A stretch of DNA of 64,000 nucleotides from JAAYTD01 sp964472015 (GCA_964472015.1 CAYYIP010000007.1:1-64000); one strand, 5' to 3'; counted from the first letter of the stretch, positions 8,839 through 18,337 are shown. The notes: generated from the letters alone by a model not told the origin. Made by a program: numbers and translations.

Positions 8839-9255
8839 ATGGCAAAAAACAAAAGTATAATGGTTGAAGGCAGGGAAATATCGGTTATTATTGAAAAAGA
8901 ACAAGAATATATTTCGTTGACGGATATGCTAAAAGCTAAGGACGGTGATTTTTTTATTTCCGATTGGCTTCGTAATCGAAATACGGTTGAATATCTTGGC
9001 ATTTGGGAGTCGATTTATAACCCAAATTTTAATTATGGCGAATTTGCCATAATTAAAAGTCAAGCAGGTTTGAATAGTTACAAACTTAGCGTAAAAGAAT
9101 GGGTTGATAAGACTAAGGCAATAGGACTAAAGGCAGCTGCAGGTAGATATGGTGGGACGTATGGCCACCCCGACATCGCTTTTGAATTTGGAATGTGGAT
9201 TAGTCCACAATTCAAAATTTATCTTGTGAAAGACTTCTACAACTCAACAAAGTAG
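8839..9255 (+). CDS. KilA-N domain protein, probably C-terminally truncated
   Basis: A 138-residue protein consisting of one KilA-N DNA-binding domain, known from phage and bacterial regulators and antirepressors. Family words are visible: a two-strand entry (EYISLTDMLKAKDGDFFISD), the WLRNRNTVEYLGIWE helix, and the terminal signature around GGTYGHPDIAFEFGMWISPQ followed by FKIYLVKDF. Family members usually go on for another 100 or more residues after this point, while here the frame stops 12 residues later, so the gene appears cut short. It lies between R2 and R3 together with the MmeI-like gene. Whether it regulates that enzyme is unknown. Confidence 0.8.
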   Translation: MAKNKSIMVEGREISVIIEKEQEYISLTDMLKAKDGDFFISDWLRNRNTVEYLGIWESIYNPNFNYGEFAIIKSQAGLNSYKLSVKEWVDKTKAIGLKAAAGRYGGTYGHPDIAFEFGMWISPQFKIYLVKDFYNSTK

Positions 9256-9378
9256 CTATTACACAGATGAAATCACTACTTGCAAGTAACACAATGAAAA
9301 AATTGAAATAAAAAAACAACGAACCGCTAACATATGCTATATGCGATGGCGATTCAGTGGTTAATGAATATTTTAATC

Positions 9379-9423
9379 TGTTTGATTTTGACTTTACATA
9401 AAGTTAATTTCAAACAGTTTTTG
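9379..9423 (+). terminator. Terminator copy in repeat R3
   Basis: Same 18-bp-arm hairpin as at 5264-5303, followed here by five T. It would end transcription from the KilA-N gene. Confidence 0.7.
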
Positions 9424-9516
9424 TCTGAGCTGGGATTTAAAATTCCCCTTCAAATTGAATGTTGGGGCGTATTGCTATACGTCCTTATTGTCCTTGACGG
9501 GGTAGTTATAAAAAAA
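9379..9516. repeat. Repeat R3: terminator arm and core
   Basis: Matches the left two thirds of R1 (5264-5402), including the terminator hairpin (9379-9418 plus T run) and the palindrome at 9464-9484, then diverges. It closes the repeat-bounded segment on the right and lies in the gene-free stretch 9256-9595. An 86-codon open frame runs through it but is explained by the repeat. Confidence 0.9.
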
Positions 9517-9595
9517 AATTTAACTACTACATTTGGGGCAAATAGTTATTCAAAATGGTATGTTTCAACACATTTTTTTTATGTTTTTCTTTAAT

Positions 9596-10825
9596 TTATT
9601 TTATTTTTTCCTCAAAAGGTAATTCAATAGCAAATGTAGTTCCTTTTTTTAAGTTAGATTCTTTAACATAAATTTTTCCATTATGGTATTCTTCTATAAT
9701 TCTTTTAACAAGATTTAATCCAATTCCCCAACCTCTTTTTTTTGTTGTGAACCCAGGATCAAAAATTTGAAATTTCATTTTTTTCGTCATTCCTTTTCCG
9801 GTGTCTTTAACTAGAATTAATATTTTTTTATTACTAATTTCTTGTGTAGATATTTCTATATTTCCAACTTTTCCTTCCATAGCTTCCGCTGCATTTTTTA
9901 TTAAGTTTTCAAATACCCAAGTCATTAACATAGGATTAGCAAATATTTTAGTTCTTCCAGTAAAACTTCTGTTAATTGTAACTTTTTTTGAAATGTGTGG
10001 TAAGCGTTTTTCATAATAATTAGCAACTTCTTCAATAATATTATCAATATTTATATTCTTTTTATCTGGCTTAGAACCTATTTTAGAAAATCTAATAGCA
10101 ATAGTATTTAATCTATTTAAATCGTTTTCAATTTCATTAGTAGTTATATTTATCATTTCTTTATCATCTTTATTATTCCTTAATATTTCTAACCATGCTA
10201 GTAAACTTGATAATGGTGTTCCTAATTGATGCGCTGTTTCTCTTGCCATCCCTATCCATATTTTAGATTGTTCATTATTTCTTATTGAAGCAAGTGCAAA
10301 ATATCCAAATCCAACAATAGTAGATATTAATATTATTGATACAAAAGGAAATAGCTTTAATACTTCTACTAAATTCGAGTGAGAATAATAAAATTTGCTA
10401 ATAACATTCCCAGAATTATCATAAACCAATATAGGTTTATAATTTTTTTCCATTTTTTTTATAAGCTTTAATAAATAAGCACGTTGTTTTTCAATCGTTT
10501 TATATTTTTCTACATCAGTATTAAGAGTATATAAAGAGTAATCTTGTAAAGGTTCACCTTCTAAATCAGTTGTTATTATAGGAAAAACAATTGATGGAGT
10601 TATGCTTTCTAAAAAGAAAAACATATTCTCATAATTACTTGCATTAGGTGATAAATAATATCTATATATTTCAACATATGATTGCATTATAGATTTTTCT
10701 CTTTCAATTAACTGCTTTATCAATATATTTGAATAAAATATAATTCCTATAAATACACTCGACATTGCAATTAATAGAGTAATTTTTATTGTAAGATTAA
10801 ATATAGGTGTTGTTCTAAAAGACAT
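9596..10825 (-). CDS. Membrane sensor histidine kinase
   Basis: A 409-residue two-component sensor. Membrane helices at about residues 12-34 and 159-180 enclose a sensor region of about 120 residues outside the membrane. There is no clear HAMP domain. The phospho-acceptor helix is at about 191-213 with His199 (RETAHQLGTPLSSLLAW). The ATP-binding domain has an N box (NLIKNAAEAM), G1 (VKDTGKGM) and G2 (GWGIGLNLV), so it should be active. No response-regulator gene is adjacent, so the partner must lie elsewhere. The gene begins the AT-rich core and is divergent from the next gene over a 170-bp AT-rich gap. Confidence 0.93.
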   Translation of the reverse strand: MSFRTTPIFNLTIKITLLIAMSSVFIGIIFYSNILIKQLIEREKSIMQSYVEIYRYYLSPNASNYENMFFFLESITPSIVFPIITTDLEGEPLQDYSLYTLNTDVEKYKTIEKQRAYLLKLIKKMEKNYKPILVYDNSGNVISKFYYSHSNLVEVLKLFPFVSIILISTIVGFGYFALASIRNNEQSKIWIGMARETAHQLGTPLSSLLAWLEILRNNKDDKEMINITTNEIENDLNRLNTIAIRFSKIGSKPDKKNINIDNIIEEVANYYEKRLPHISKKVTINRSFTGRTKIFANPMLMTWVFENLIKNAAEAMEGKVGNIEISTQEISNKKILILVKDTGKGMTKKMKFQIFDPGFTTKKRGWGIGLNLVKRIIEEYHNGKIYVKESNLKKGTTFAIELPFEEKIK

Positions 10826-10996
10826 AAAAAAATAATAATAATTTATTCAAAAAATATAAGTATATTTAAACATAATAAAAATATTATAAAATTTTAATAT
10901 TTTAATAATATTATAATATAATTATAATTTTAAAAATACTAAATTAAAATATATTTTTATATATTATATTGTATTAATAACTAATTTAGCATAAAA

Positions 10997-13864
10997 ATGT
11001 TTTTTCATAAGTTATATATTTTTATATTATTATTTATATTTCATTTCTGTTTTTTTTCTCAAAATTTATTTTCAGATGAAGGAAAAGGATGTGAATTTAT
11101 ATTTTCTATTCCACCAGTATATGAAGAACAATCAAATGGTAATTTTGTAACAATTTGTGCTATAGCTTTAGAAGATTGTGAAATATCAGTTGAAGTTCAA
11201 TCTTTATATTTTAATAAAAAACGAGTAAAGAAAAACGAGACTGTATTTTTTCAAATAGATGCTTCTTTTGGCCAAGTATCTAATTGGACTTCTGAAAGTA
11301 AACATAGTGCTCCTTCTATTTCGGGTATATATAAAAATAGTGCTATAACAGTAAATTCTAGTAATTATATTTTATGTTATGTATTATGTCAATACTATTG
11401 GACTGGAGATGGTTTTGTAGCTTTCCCAACTTCAGTTCTTGGGAATAAATATATAGTATCTTCTTATTCTGATATGGGCAGTTATTATGGACATTATTAT
11501 CCATCTGAACTTACAATAAGCGGAATATTTGATAATACAAATGTAGAATTTATTGTTGGCGGAAACTCAGCAACAAATATTCAATTTCAAGATTCTACTT
11601 ATTATTTAGGAGATACAATTTTAATATCTTTAAATAAAAAAGATGTTTGTTTATTAATGTCAGGTGGAATTTTAAAAGAATATCCTGATTTATCAGGTAG
11701 TAGAATTAATTCAAATTATCCTATCGCAGTTAATTCAGGTAATGTATGTGCAAATATTCCAGTTAAAAGTCCTAGTTGTGATTATATAGTAACTATGGAT
11801 TATCCTACATATATGTGGACAAATAAATATTTAATACCTCCTATAAGTAGACGTAAATTTAGTCAAATAGTAAGAATATATGCAAAAGAAGATTCTACAA
11901 TAATATATCATAATTATGTACCAATAGATACTCTTTTTAATAGTTATGTGCAAAATGAAGGATGGTGTGAAATAAGATTAAATGGAATGAAAGAGCCAAA
12001 ACCAACTGTAATTTCAAGTAATAATCCTATTTATGTTATTTTTTATTATCCAAGTTGGACAGAAGATTCTACGATGTTTAGTGATCCTTTTATGATGCCT
12101 ATTGTTCCTTTAGATATGTTTAATAAAAATTTAATATTTTCAACTCCTAAAAAGACTACTGTAAGTTCATTTGATTCAAATTTTATAAATATTGTTTATA
12201 AGTCAAATAATAGAGATACCCTATCATTATCTTATTTTAATTTTCAATATGTTAATGATATGCAAGAATTTGAAGAAATATCTTTGGATGATTTAGAAAT
12301 AGTTTCAAGTGGTCCTTTCCCTTTTGAAAATGGTAGTAATGATAGATATTATTATTTATTGATTAAATTACCTAAAATAGGGCAATATTATATATCGTCA
12401 AAAAAATTATTTGCCTGTTATTTATTTGGATGTTCTGATTTTACTTCTTTTGGTTTCCCGACTTATCCTATAGATATTTTTTTTAATGATGAAGATATTG
12501 AAGCACCAACTATGTTGGCAGATATTAATTGTGATGGTTCTGTTTTTAATGGAATTGTGAAAGATTTACCAGAAAAAAAATTAGGACGTTCTAATTTAAA
12601 TAGTATAGTTTTTATTGAAGATGAAAGTAATAATGTTGAGTTTTCTTATTCACCTTTTACTCCCGGGATATCCTATGAAACTTATTGGAATTTAAATGTA
12701 ATAGATATAAAATATGATGCAACTGCAACTGTTAAAGTTTCTGATGTTGCAGAGAATGAGGAAACATTTGTTTTTAATTATTATGGATTAAAAGGAATTA
12801 ACTTATTGCCTGTTAGAGATTCTATTTGTTTAGATTATTATGCTACAGATTCTTTAATATTTGATTTGTATAATCCTAAGGATACTTCTTTTAATATAAA
12901 TATATATCTAAATACTACGTCAGAAAACTTAAGAATAAAATCTAAAAGAGATATAGAATTAAAACCCAAATCGTCAGAACGAATTGTTTTTGAAACTAAA
13001 TTTGTAGATAATCCTGATACTCTTTTTCTTGTTTTAGAAAAATGTGATAACCAAGATACTATATGGTTGCCTATTAAATATAAATTGATACATTATCCAG
13101 TAAATGTTATATTAAAAACAAATAAGAAAATTTATTCAATTGGCGATACTATTTATTGTAATTTAATTTTAAATACTAATGCTAATAAAGAAGATTTAAG
13201 TAAGATTAATTCAATAGATGTAGAATTTAATATTTGTAATGTATTTGCTAATATTAATGAAAATAATTTTATATATCTTCCTACAGAAAATTTTACATTA
13301 AAAAATGTTATTATAGAACGTTCTTCAGAAGAATTAAATACTAAATTAAATTTTACTATTTTTTCGTCTGATGGGATTTTTAAAAATATACAAAATAATA
13401 AATCTCTACTTTGTAATATAAAATTATTATTAGTCTTACCTAATAATTCTTCTAATTATTATGGTGAATATTTTTCTATAAAGCCTGAGTTTTATTATTT
13501 AAATTTAAAGCCGAATATTACATCTAATTTTTTCCCTTGTGTAAGTTTTAATTCTTTAAGTCAAGATATAAAAATTGATCCTATATGTGCCGATAATTTA
13601 AGATTACTAAATGTAACAGATCATTTATTTGATGTTAAATATGAAGATAATAATATATTATATTCAATAGGATTAGATGGTTATATAGAAATAAAAATAT
13701 ATAATTCTATTGCTAATATTGTATATAATAAAGGTCTAGAATATAAACGAGCTGGCGTTTATAACCTAAATATTAAAGAATTAAATTTAGTAAATGGATT
13801 ATATTTTTTTGAATTGAATATGAATGGAGTTTATAGAAAATTTATAAATTTTATTAAACTATAA
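10997..13864 (+). CDS. Large secreted protein with IgGFN-binding-like domain
   Basis: A 955-residue exported protein. The signal sequence is residues 1 to about 25. Residues about 45-420 resemble the IgGFN-binding-like N-terminal domain of FCGBP-type proteins in Bacteroidota (FVTICAIALEDCEISVEV, GFVAFPTSVLGNKYIVSSYS, YPIAVNSGNVCANIP). A beta-sandwich-rich middle follows. The last 80 residues (SIGLDGYIEIKIYN to NGLYFFELNMNGVYRKFINF) look like a T9SS-type sorting domain, which would send the protein to the cell surface. Ligand unknown. It heads a row of three co-directional genes for surface proteins. Confidence 0.75.
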   Translation: MFFHKLYIFILLFIFHFCFFSQNLFSDEGKGCEFIFSIPPVYEEQSNGNFVTICAIALEDCEISVEVQSLYFNKKRVKKNETVFFQIDASFGQVSNWTSESKHSAPSISGIYKNSAITVNSSNYILCYVLCQYYWTGDGFVAFPTSVLGNKYIVSSYSDMGSYYGHYYPSELTISGIFDNTNVEFIVGGNSATNIQFQDSTYYLGDTILISLNKKDVCLLMSGGILKEYPDLSGSRINSNYPIAVNSGNVCANIPVKSPSCDYIVTMDYPTYMWTNKYLIPPISRRKFSQIVRIYAKEDSTIIYHNYVPIDTLFNSYVQNEGWCEIRLNGMKEPKPTVISSNNPIYVIFYYPSWTEDSTMFSDPFMMPIVPLDMFNKNLIFSTPKKTTVSSFDSNFINIVYKSNNRDTLSLSYFNFQYVNDMQEFEEISLDDLEIVSSGPFPFENGSNDRYYYLLIKLPKIGQYYISSKKLFACYLFGCSDFTSFGFPTYPIDIFFNDEDIEAPTMLADINCDGSVFNGIVKDLPEKKLGRSNLNSIVFIEDESNNVEFSYSPFTPGISYETYWNLNVIDIKYDATATVKVSDVAENEETFVFNYYGLKGINLLPVRDSICLDYYATDSLIFDLYNPKDTSFNINIYLNTTSENLRIKSKRDIELKPKSSERIVFETKFVDNPDTLFLVLEKCDNQDTIWLPIKYKLIHYPVNVILKTNKKIYSIGDTIYCNLILNTNANKEDLSKINSIDVEFNICNVFANINENNFIYLPTENFTLKNVIIERSSEELNTKLNFTIFSSDGIFKNIQNNKSLLCNIKLLLVLPNNSSNYYGEYFSIKPEFYYLNLKPNITSNFFPCVSFNSLSQDIKIDPICADNLRLLNVTDHLFDVKYEDNNILYSIGLDGYIEIKIYNSIANIVYNKGLEYKRAGVYNLNIKELNLVNGLYFFELNMNGVYRKFINFIKL

Positions 13865-13957
13865 TAATCTTTTTGTATAATATTTTTTGCTAAAAATTTT
13901 TAATTTATAGGATAATTAGTTATATTTAAATCTTATTAATTATGATGTATAATTAAA

Positions 13958-15199
13958 ATGTTTAAAATATTTATTATAGAAAAGACTTGTTTTTTATTAA
14001 AGAATATATTGATTCCTTTTTTTATAATAATTTTTTTATATTTTCAGTTATTTTTTCAATTATATTGTCAAACAAAGAATGTTGTAGATCCGTCTTTAAC
14101 ATTAGAACCAAATAATTTTGTTATAAAAATTGAAGTTGAGACGAGTTTAATTGCTAAATTTCCTTTTGTTAATGCGATATTTTTTGAAAGAAATAGCAGT
14201 AAGTTGCCTAATTATTTGTTATTAGAAACATTAACTAAAGATGAATATTTTAATAAAAACATTATAGATAAGAATAAATATATATTTTCTTATATAAAAA
14301 ATATTTTAATTGATAATCCTAATACAGAAATTGTATTGGAAGGATCAAGTTCAGGGGAAAATATAGAAGAAAATGCAGAAAACTTACCTTATTTAAGGGC
14401 TAAAACGGTAAAAGATGCAATTGTTAAATTAGGGATAGATAGTAGTAAAGTAAGTATAAGAGAAAATAATGCTAAAAAAATATATTCAAATAATAATTAT
14501 ATAGAAGGTCAAGAAGAAAATCAAAGAGTTAATATTTATTTTAATAATATAAAGGTTGTCTCAAATTATATTCGTACAATAGATTTTGCTAAATTATTTT
14601 GTGAAAAAGAATATAAAGTAAGAATATTAAATACAAATAGAGAAGGTGTTTTATATTCGTGGTTAGCTGATAGTTCAATAATTGTTCAACCTAATATAGA
14701 ATTTAAGACATATAAATTTTATATAAATGCTATTTTGGATAATTCTAAGTTTATTAATGGAGTTTTAGATAGTGTTTTAATTGATGAAACAATTTTGAGT
14801 TTAGGAAGTAATGATATAAGTTTTGTAGATACTATAAATTTAAAGAATGTAAAACAAAAAGTAATCAAAACAAATTATAATAATTTTAAACAAATAATTT
14901 TATTTGATTATAATTGTTATAAATTATCTGAAAAAGCAAAAATGGATATATATCAATTATTGGATGAAATCCCTGCTAATTGTAGATTAAAAATATATGG
15001 AACGACTGATAATATTGGTAGTAAACAATATAATAAGTTATTAGCATTAAATCGTGCAAAAGAGATTAGAAATTATATAAATAGTTTAAAAAATGATTTA
15101 GTTATTGAGGTAGGTATAAATGATAATGATAAATTTCCAAATTCAACCCAATATGGTCGTTTTTTGAATAGAAATGCAATTATAAATATTGTTTTATAA
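13958..15199 (+). CDS. OmpA-family protein with two OmpA-like domains
   Basis: A 413-residue protein with an N-terminal hydrophobic export or anchor segment (residues about 16-37). An OmpA/MotB-like fold can be seen twice. One copy is at about 68-198 (FVNAIFFERNSSKLP, TEIVLEGSSSGENIEENAE, LRAKTVKDAIVKLGI). The other is at about 310-413 (IILFDYNCYKLSEKAKMDI, LKIYGTTDNIGSKQYNKLL, LNRAKEIRNYI). The pattern 'strand - G(T)TD - LxxxRAxxVxxxL' is the peptidoglycan-binding OmpA C-terminal domain; the first copy is more degenerate. The likely role is linking an outer-membrane or secreted complex to the wall. It lies 93 bases after the IgGFN-like gene. Confidence 0.75.
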   Translation: MFKIFIIEKTCFLLKNILIPFFIIIFLYFQLFFQLYCQTKNVVDPSLTLEPNNFVIKIEVETSLIAKFPFVNAIFFERNSSKLPNYLLLETLTKDEYFNKNIIDKNKYIFSYIKNILIDNPNTEIVLEGSSSGENIEENAENLPYLRAKTVKDAIVKLGIDSSKVSIRENNAKKIYSNNNYIEGQEENQRVNIYFNNIKVVSNYIRTIDFAKLFCEKEYKVRILNTNREGVLYSWLADSSIIVQPNIEFKTYKFYINAILDNSKFINGVLDSVLIDETILSLGSNDISFVDTINLKNVKQKVIKTNYNNFKQIILFDYNCYKLSEKAKMDIYQLLDEIPANCRLKIYGTTDNIGSKQYNKLLALNRAKEIRNYINSLKNDLVIEVGINDNDKFPNSTQYGRFLNRNAIINIVL

Positions 15200-15287
15200 T
15201 TTTTTTATTTATGAATTATAATATTAAAAATATAAATATACAAAATAGTAAAAATAAAAATCTAAATTTAATAAAAGAGGTAAAATT

Positions 15288-17099
15288 ATGAAATTTTACA
15301 AATTAATAGCATTAATTATTTGTTTTATAATATTATCAAGTAATATATCTGCTCAAGTTTATGAAGTTGAGCCTAATGTTGCTAATTGTGAATGTGGTTC
15401 TTTAACTATGACTGAAAAACAAAAAATTATTAATTTTATTAATAAGATAAGAAAGCATCATAAACTTGGTGAAATTGTTTGGTCAAATAAGCATGATAAA
15501 CGTGTTCAAAGTGCTGCATTAAGTATGTTAGCAACAGGTATTATCTCTCATAGTCCAGTTTCTGGGAAATGCTCGAGTGCAGATTCTGATTCAGGACGTG
15601 CAAGTTCAAATTTATCTATTAAGTCGTCTACTGTTAATGATGGTTTTGGTTCAATAGAACACATTATTGGTTGGTTAAAAGACAATCATAGTCAAACGCA
15701 GCCTCATTCGGTTGGTCATAGACGATTAATTATTAATCCATTTTTATCAGCTACTTGTTTAGGTAAAGCTGAAGGCACACATCCTACTAATACTGGTTGG
15801 TATTTAGGAACAGCTGCTTTATGGGGTATAAATACTGATGTAATGGCGCCGTCTACTTGTGCAAATGATTTTGTTGCCTATCCTTATGAAAATTATCCTA
15901 TTGATTGGGTAGATAAAACATTCTATTTAAGTTTCTCACCATTAGCAGATCCATCTTGGTGGTGGGGTGGTAAGAACAAAGTTGCTTTTGATAATGCAGT
16001 TATTACTATGACTACTGAAAGTGGGCAAGCAGTCCAAGTATCAGATAAAGCATATGATTATGATGCATGGGGATGTTTTATAAATAATTTATCGTGGAAA
16101 GTAGTGGGTGGTCTAAAAGATGAAGTTAAGTATTTTGTTAAAATTAGTAATGTTATAGTAAATGGTTCTACACGTGAATATTCATATTGGTTTAAACTTA
16201 CTAATCAAGATGACGATCCTGTAGCTGTAGCACCAGAGCTTATTTTGCCTGTGAATGGTGAACAAAATATTGATTTAACTAATCCTGTTTGTTTTAGATG
16301 GAAACGGGGACAAAATCTTACTAAGTATGAATTACAATTATCATATAGTAAAGATTTCACTTATATTTTTGATAATTTTGAGACTTCAGATACAAATATG
16401 TATGTTTCAACATTAGTTAGTGGACAACAATTCTATTGGCGAGTAGCAGGATTTCCTAGTGGTAGTGATACTCCACTGTATTCTAGTGTATGGAGTTTTA
16501 CAACAAAAGCAGAAGTAATAGATCCGCCTTTAATTTTAAATCCAAAAAATAATGCTGTAAATGTTTATCAACGAGAAGTATATAGGTGGACTAATATTAA
16601 TTCTGCGATTCATTATAGGATTCAAATTTCTGAAAATGAAACAAATAAAATTGTTGTTGATGAAAGTGAAATTGTTGATACAACTTATTATTTAACAGCA
16701 GAACAAGCACTAGAAAAAAATACATCTTATAGTTGTCGTGTGAGTGCTAATTTATCTAATGGTACTGCAACTGCTTGGTCAGATATTGTGAAATTTACAA
16801 CAGGAGATAATTATACATCTATAAATGAACCGGAACAGCTTGTTTCTTCTATTATTTATCCAAATCCAACAAGAATGTCTTTTGCTGTATCAATGACTTT
16901 GGAATCTCCTGCAAATAATTTGACTATTAGTATTACAGATGTTAACGGTAGGATTATCAAGAAAGAAAATTATGGTTATGTTACTGCTGGTAATCTAACT
17001 TATTATTTTAATACTGGTAAATTAAGTAATGGTATTTATAATATTATTTTAACTATTGATGGTAAATCAAAAGTTGAAAAATTAGTTATTTATAATTAA
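15288..17099 (+). CDS. Secreted CAP-domain protein with T9SS sorting domain
   Basis: A 603-residue protein with a signal peptide (residues 1-23, ISA-Q). Residues about 40-210 are a CAP/SCP/PR-1 domain: KIINFINKIRKHHKLGEIVW, then HSP and a Ser-rich loop, then an SVGHRRLIINP segment in the place of the family's conserved His-rich core. Two fibronectin-III-like modules follow at about 315-405 and 412-505 (FRWKRGQNLTKYELQLS, WRVAGFPSG). The last 80 residues begin SIIYPNPTRMSF and end NGIYNIILTIDG...KLVIYN, a classic type A T9SS sorting domain. A Shine-Dalgarno-like GAGGT precedes the ATG. Function of the CAP fold is unknown here. Confidence 0.88.
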   Translation: MKFYKLIALIICFIILSSNISAQVYEVEPNVANCECGSLTMTEKQKIINFINKIRKHHKLGEIVWSNKHDKRVQSAALSMLATGIISHSPVSGKCSSADSDSGRASSNLSIKSSTVNDGFGSIEHIIGWLKDNHSQTQPHSVGHRRLIINPFLSATCLGKAEGTHPTNTGWYLGTAALWGINTDVMAPSTCANDFVAYPYENYPIDWVDKTFYLSFSPLADPSWWWGGKNKVAFDNAVITMTTESGQAVQVSDKAYDYDAWGCFINNLSWKVVGGLKDEVKYFVKISNVIVNGSTREYSYWFKLTNQDDDPVAVAPELILPVNGEQNIDLTNPVCFRWKRGQNLTKYELQLSYSKDFTYIFDNFETSDTNMYVSTLVSGQQFYWRVAGFPSGSDTPLYSSVWSFTTKAEVIDPPLILNPKNNAVNVYQREVYRWTNINSAIHYRIQISENETNKIVVDESEIVDTTYYLTAEQALEKNTSYSCRVSANLSNGTATAWSDIVKFTTGDNYTSINEPEQLVSSIIYPNPTRMSFAVSMTLESPANNLTISITDVNGRIIKKENYGYVTAGNLTYYFNTGKLSNGIYNIILTIDGKSKVEKLVIYN

Positions 17100-17189
17100 T
17101 AAATTTTTATTTACTAGTTTTATTTAATATAAAAAGTAGAGGTATAGGAATTTTCTTATATCTCTATTTTATTTATTTTAATTTTGACG

Positions 17190-17792
17190 ATGAATATTAA
17201 TAATTTTGATTTATTAGTACTTGGATTAGGAAATCCTGAAAGTAAATATTTAAATACGAGACATAATATAGGATGGAATTGTGTTATAAATTTAATAAAA
17301 AAATATGCTAAAGAAATTTACATAATAAAGAATATTGCAAAATATGCAACATTTAAAATAAAGAATAAAAGAATTCTTGCAGCAGTTCCTTTAACTTATA
17401 TGAATTTAAGTGGAATAGCAGCAAAAAAATTATGTAGTAAATTTCAAATATCTTATGATAAGTTATTAGTTATTGTTGATGAATATAATTTCCCCGTTGG
17501 AAAAATTCATATAAAACAAGGTGGAAATTCAGGTGGTCATAATGGAATTGCTTCTATAATAGAAGAAATAGAAACAAATGAATTTTATAAATTAAGATGT
17601 GGAATAGGTCATAATTTTTCTTCGGGAGAATTAATAGATTATGTATTATCTGATTTTAATAAAGACGAAGAAAAAGAAGTTGATTTTATGATTGAAAAAG
17701 TTATAAAAGCAATAGAGTATTTTGTTATGTTTGAAAGCGGGCGTGCTATGTCTGAGATTAATTCAGGGAATTTATTTATGCCTCAATTATAA
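17190..17792 (+). CDS. pth: Peptidyl-tRNA hydrolase
   Basis: A 200-residue enzyme that releases tRNA from stalled peptidyl-tRNA in the cytosol. Seen: the N-terminal LGLGNPESKYLNTRHNIGWN word with catalytic His25, the LTYMNLSG loop with the substrate-binding Asn, VDEYNFPVGKI with the catalytic Asp, and GGNSGGHNGI. I chose the ATG at 17190 instead of the TTG six bases upstream. Length matches the family (about 195). In many bacteria pth follows rplY; here it is separate and lies just before rpsT. Confidence 0.95.
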   Translation: MNINNFDLLVLGLGNPESKYLNTRHNIGWNCVINLIKKYAKEIYIIKNIAKYATFKIKNKRILAAVPLTYMNLSGIAAKKLCSKFQISYDKLLVIVDEYNFPVGKIHIKQGGNSGGHNGIASIIEEIETNEFYKLRCGIGHNFSSGELIDYVLSDFNKDEEKEVDFMIEKVIKAIEYFVMFESGRAMSEINSGNLFMPQL

Positions 17793-17811
17793 TATAATAA
17801 TTTAAAATAAT

Positions 17812-17842
17812 TTTGTTTTTTTATAAAAAATTATTATTTTTG
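17812..17842 (+). promoter_or_regulatory. Bacteroidota-type promoter of rpsT
   Basis: TTTG at 17812-17815, then exactly 19 bases, then TATTTTTG at 17835-17842: the -33/-7 consensus TTTG-N19-TAnnTTTG of Bacteroidota. The rpsT start lies 40 bases downstream. This is the clearest promoter I found. Confidence 0.6.
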
Positions 17843-17882
17843 TATTCGTTATTTTAGTAATAAATGGAATTAAAGAGAAAAA

Positions 17883-18149
17883 ATGGCGCATCATGCATCG
17901 GCTCTAAAAAGAATTAGACAGAGCAGAAAAAGGAAGCTTTATAATAGAGCAAATAAGAAATTATTAAGAATTGCAATTAAAAATGTTCGTGCAGCAAAAA
18001 CTTACGAAGAAGGTATCGAATTATTAAATAAAATGTATAGTGTAGCAGATAGAGTAGCTGCAAAAGGTGTTATACATAAAAATAATGCTGCAAATAAAAA
18101 ATCCTCTTTAAATGCGTTTGTAAAACGTTTAGAAAAAAAAGCAGAATAA
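17883..18149 (+). CDS. rpsT: 30S ribosomal protein S20
   Basis: An 88-residue, Lys/Arg-rich helical protein that binds 16S rRNA and helps early assembly of the small subunit. The start MAHHASALKRIRQSRKRK and the tail KNNAANKKSSLNAFVKRLE are diagnostic and the length is normal. Typical promoter upstream at 17812-17842. tRNA-Arg(ACG) follows 55 bases after the stop. A decayed tandem copy of gene plus tRNA lies at 18451-18746. Confidence 0.97.
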   Translation: MAHHASALKRIRQSRKRKLYNRANKKLLRIAIKNVRAAKTYEEGIELLNKMYSVADRVAAKGVIHKNNAANKKSSLNAFVKRLEKKAE

Positions 18150-18203
18150 TATATAATACATAAAAATAATCTAATAAATAAAAATATATATATTAGAATA
18201 TAA

Positions 18204-18277
18204 GCACCCGTAGCTCAATTGGATAGAGTATCTGACTACGGATCAGAAGGTTATGGGTTCGACTCCCTTCGGGTGTG
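18204..18277 (+). tRNA. tRNA-Arg (anticodon ACG)
   Basis: 74 bases. Acceptor GCACCCG pairs with CGGGTGT (G1-T72 wobble). Anticodon stem TCTGA/TCAGA with loop CTACGGA gives ACG, which would be deaminated to inosine by TadA to read CGU/CGC/CGA. The T stem (ATGGG/CCCTT) has a T50-T64 mismatch and the D stem a G-T closing pair, so it is a little weaker than its sister at 18673. CCA is not encoded. Confidence 0.93.
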
Positions 18278-18337
18278 CGTTTTTAATACTCTGTATAATA
18301 TGTGATAATTTATATAAAATAAAAGTATATTAAATAT

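Noticed and set aside
9256..9378. Second attC-like stretch (CGCTAAC ... GGTTAAT) after the KilA-N gene
   Set aside because: Core boxes deviate from consensus and the arms pair poorly; the repeat R3 explains the region better.
9334..9594. 86-codon open frame in repeat R3
   Set aside because: It is the translation of the terminator arm and repeat core, overlaps a hairpin and has no ribosome-binding site or family resemblance.
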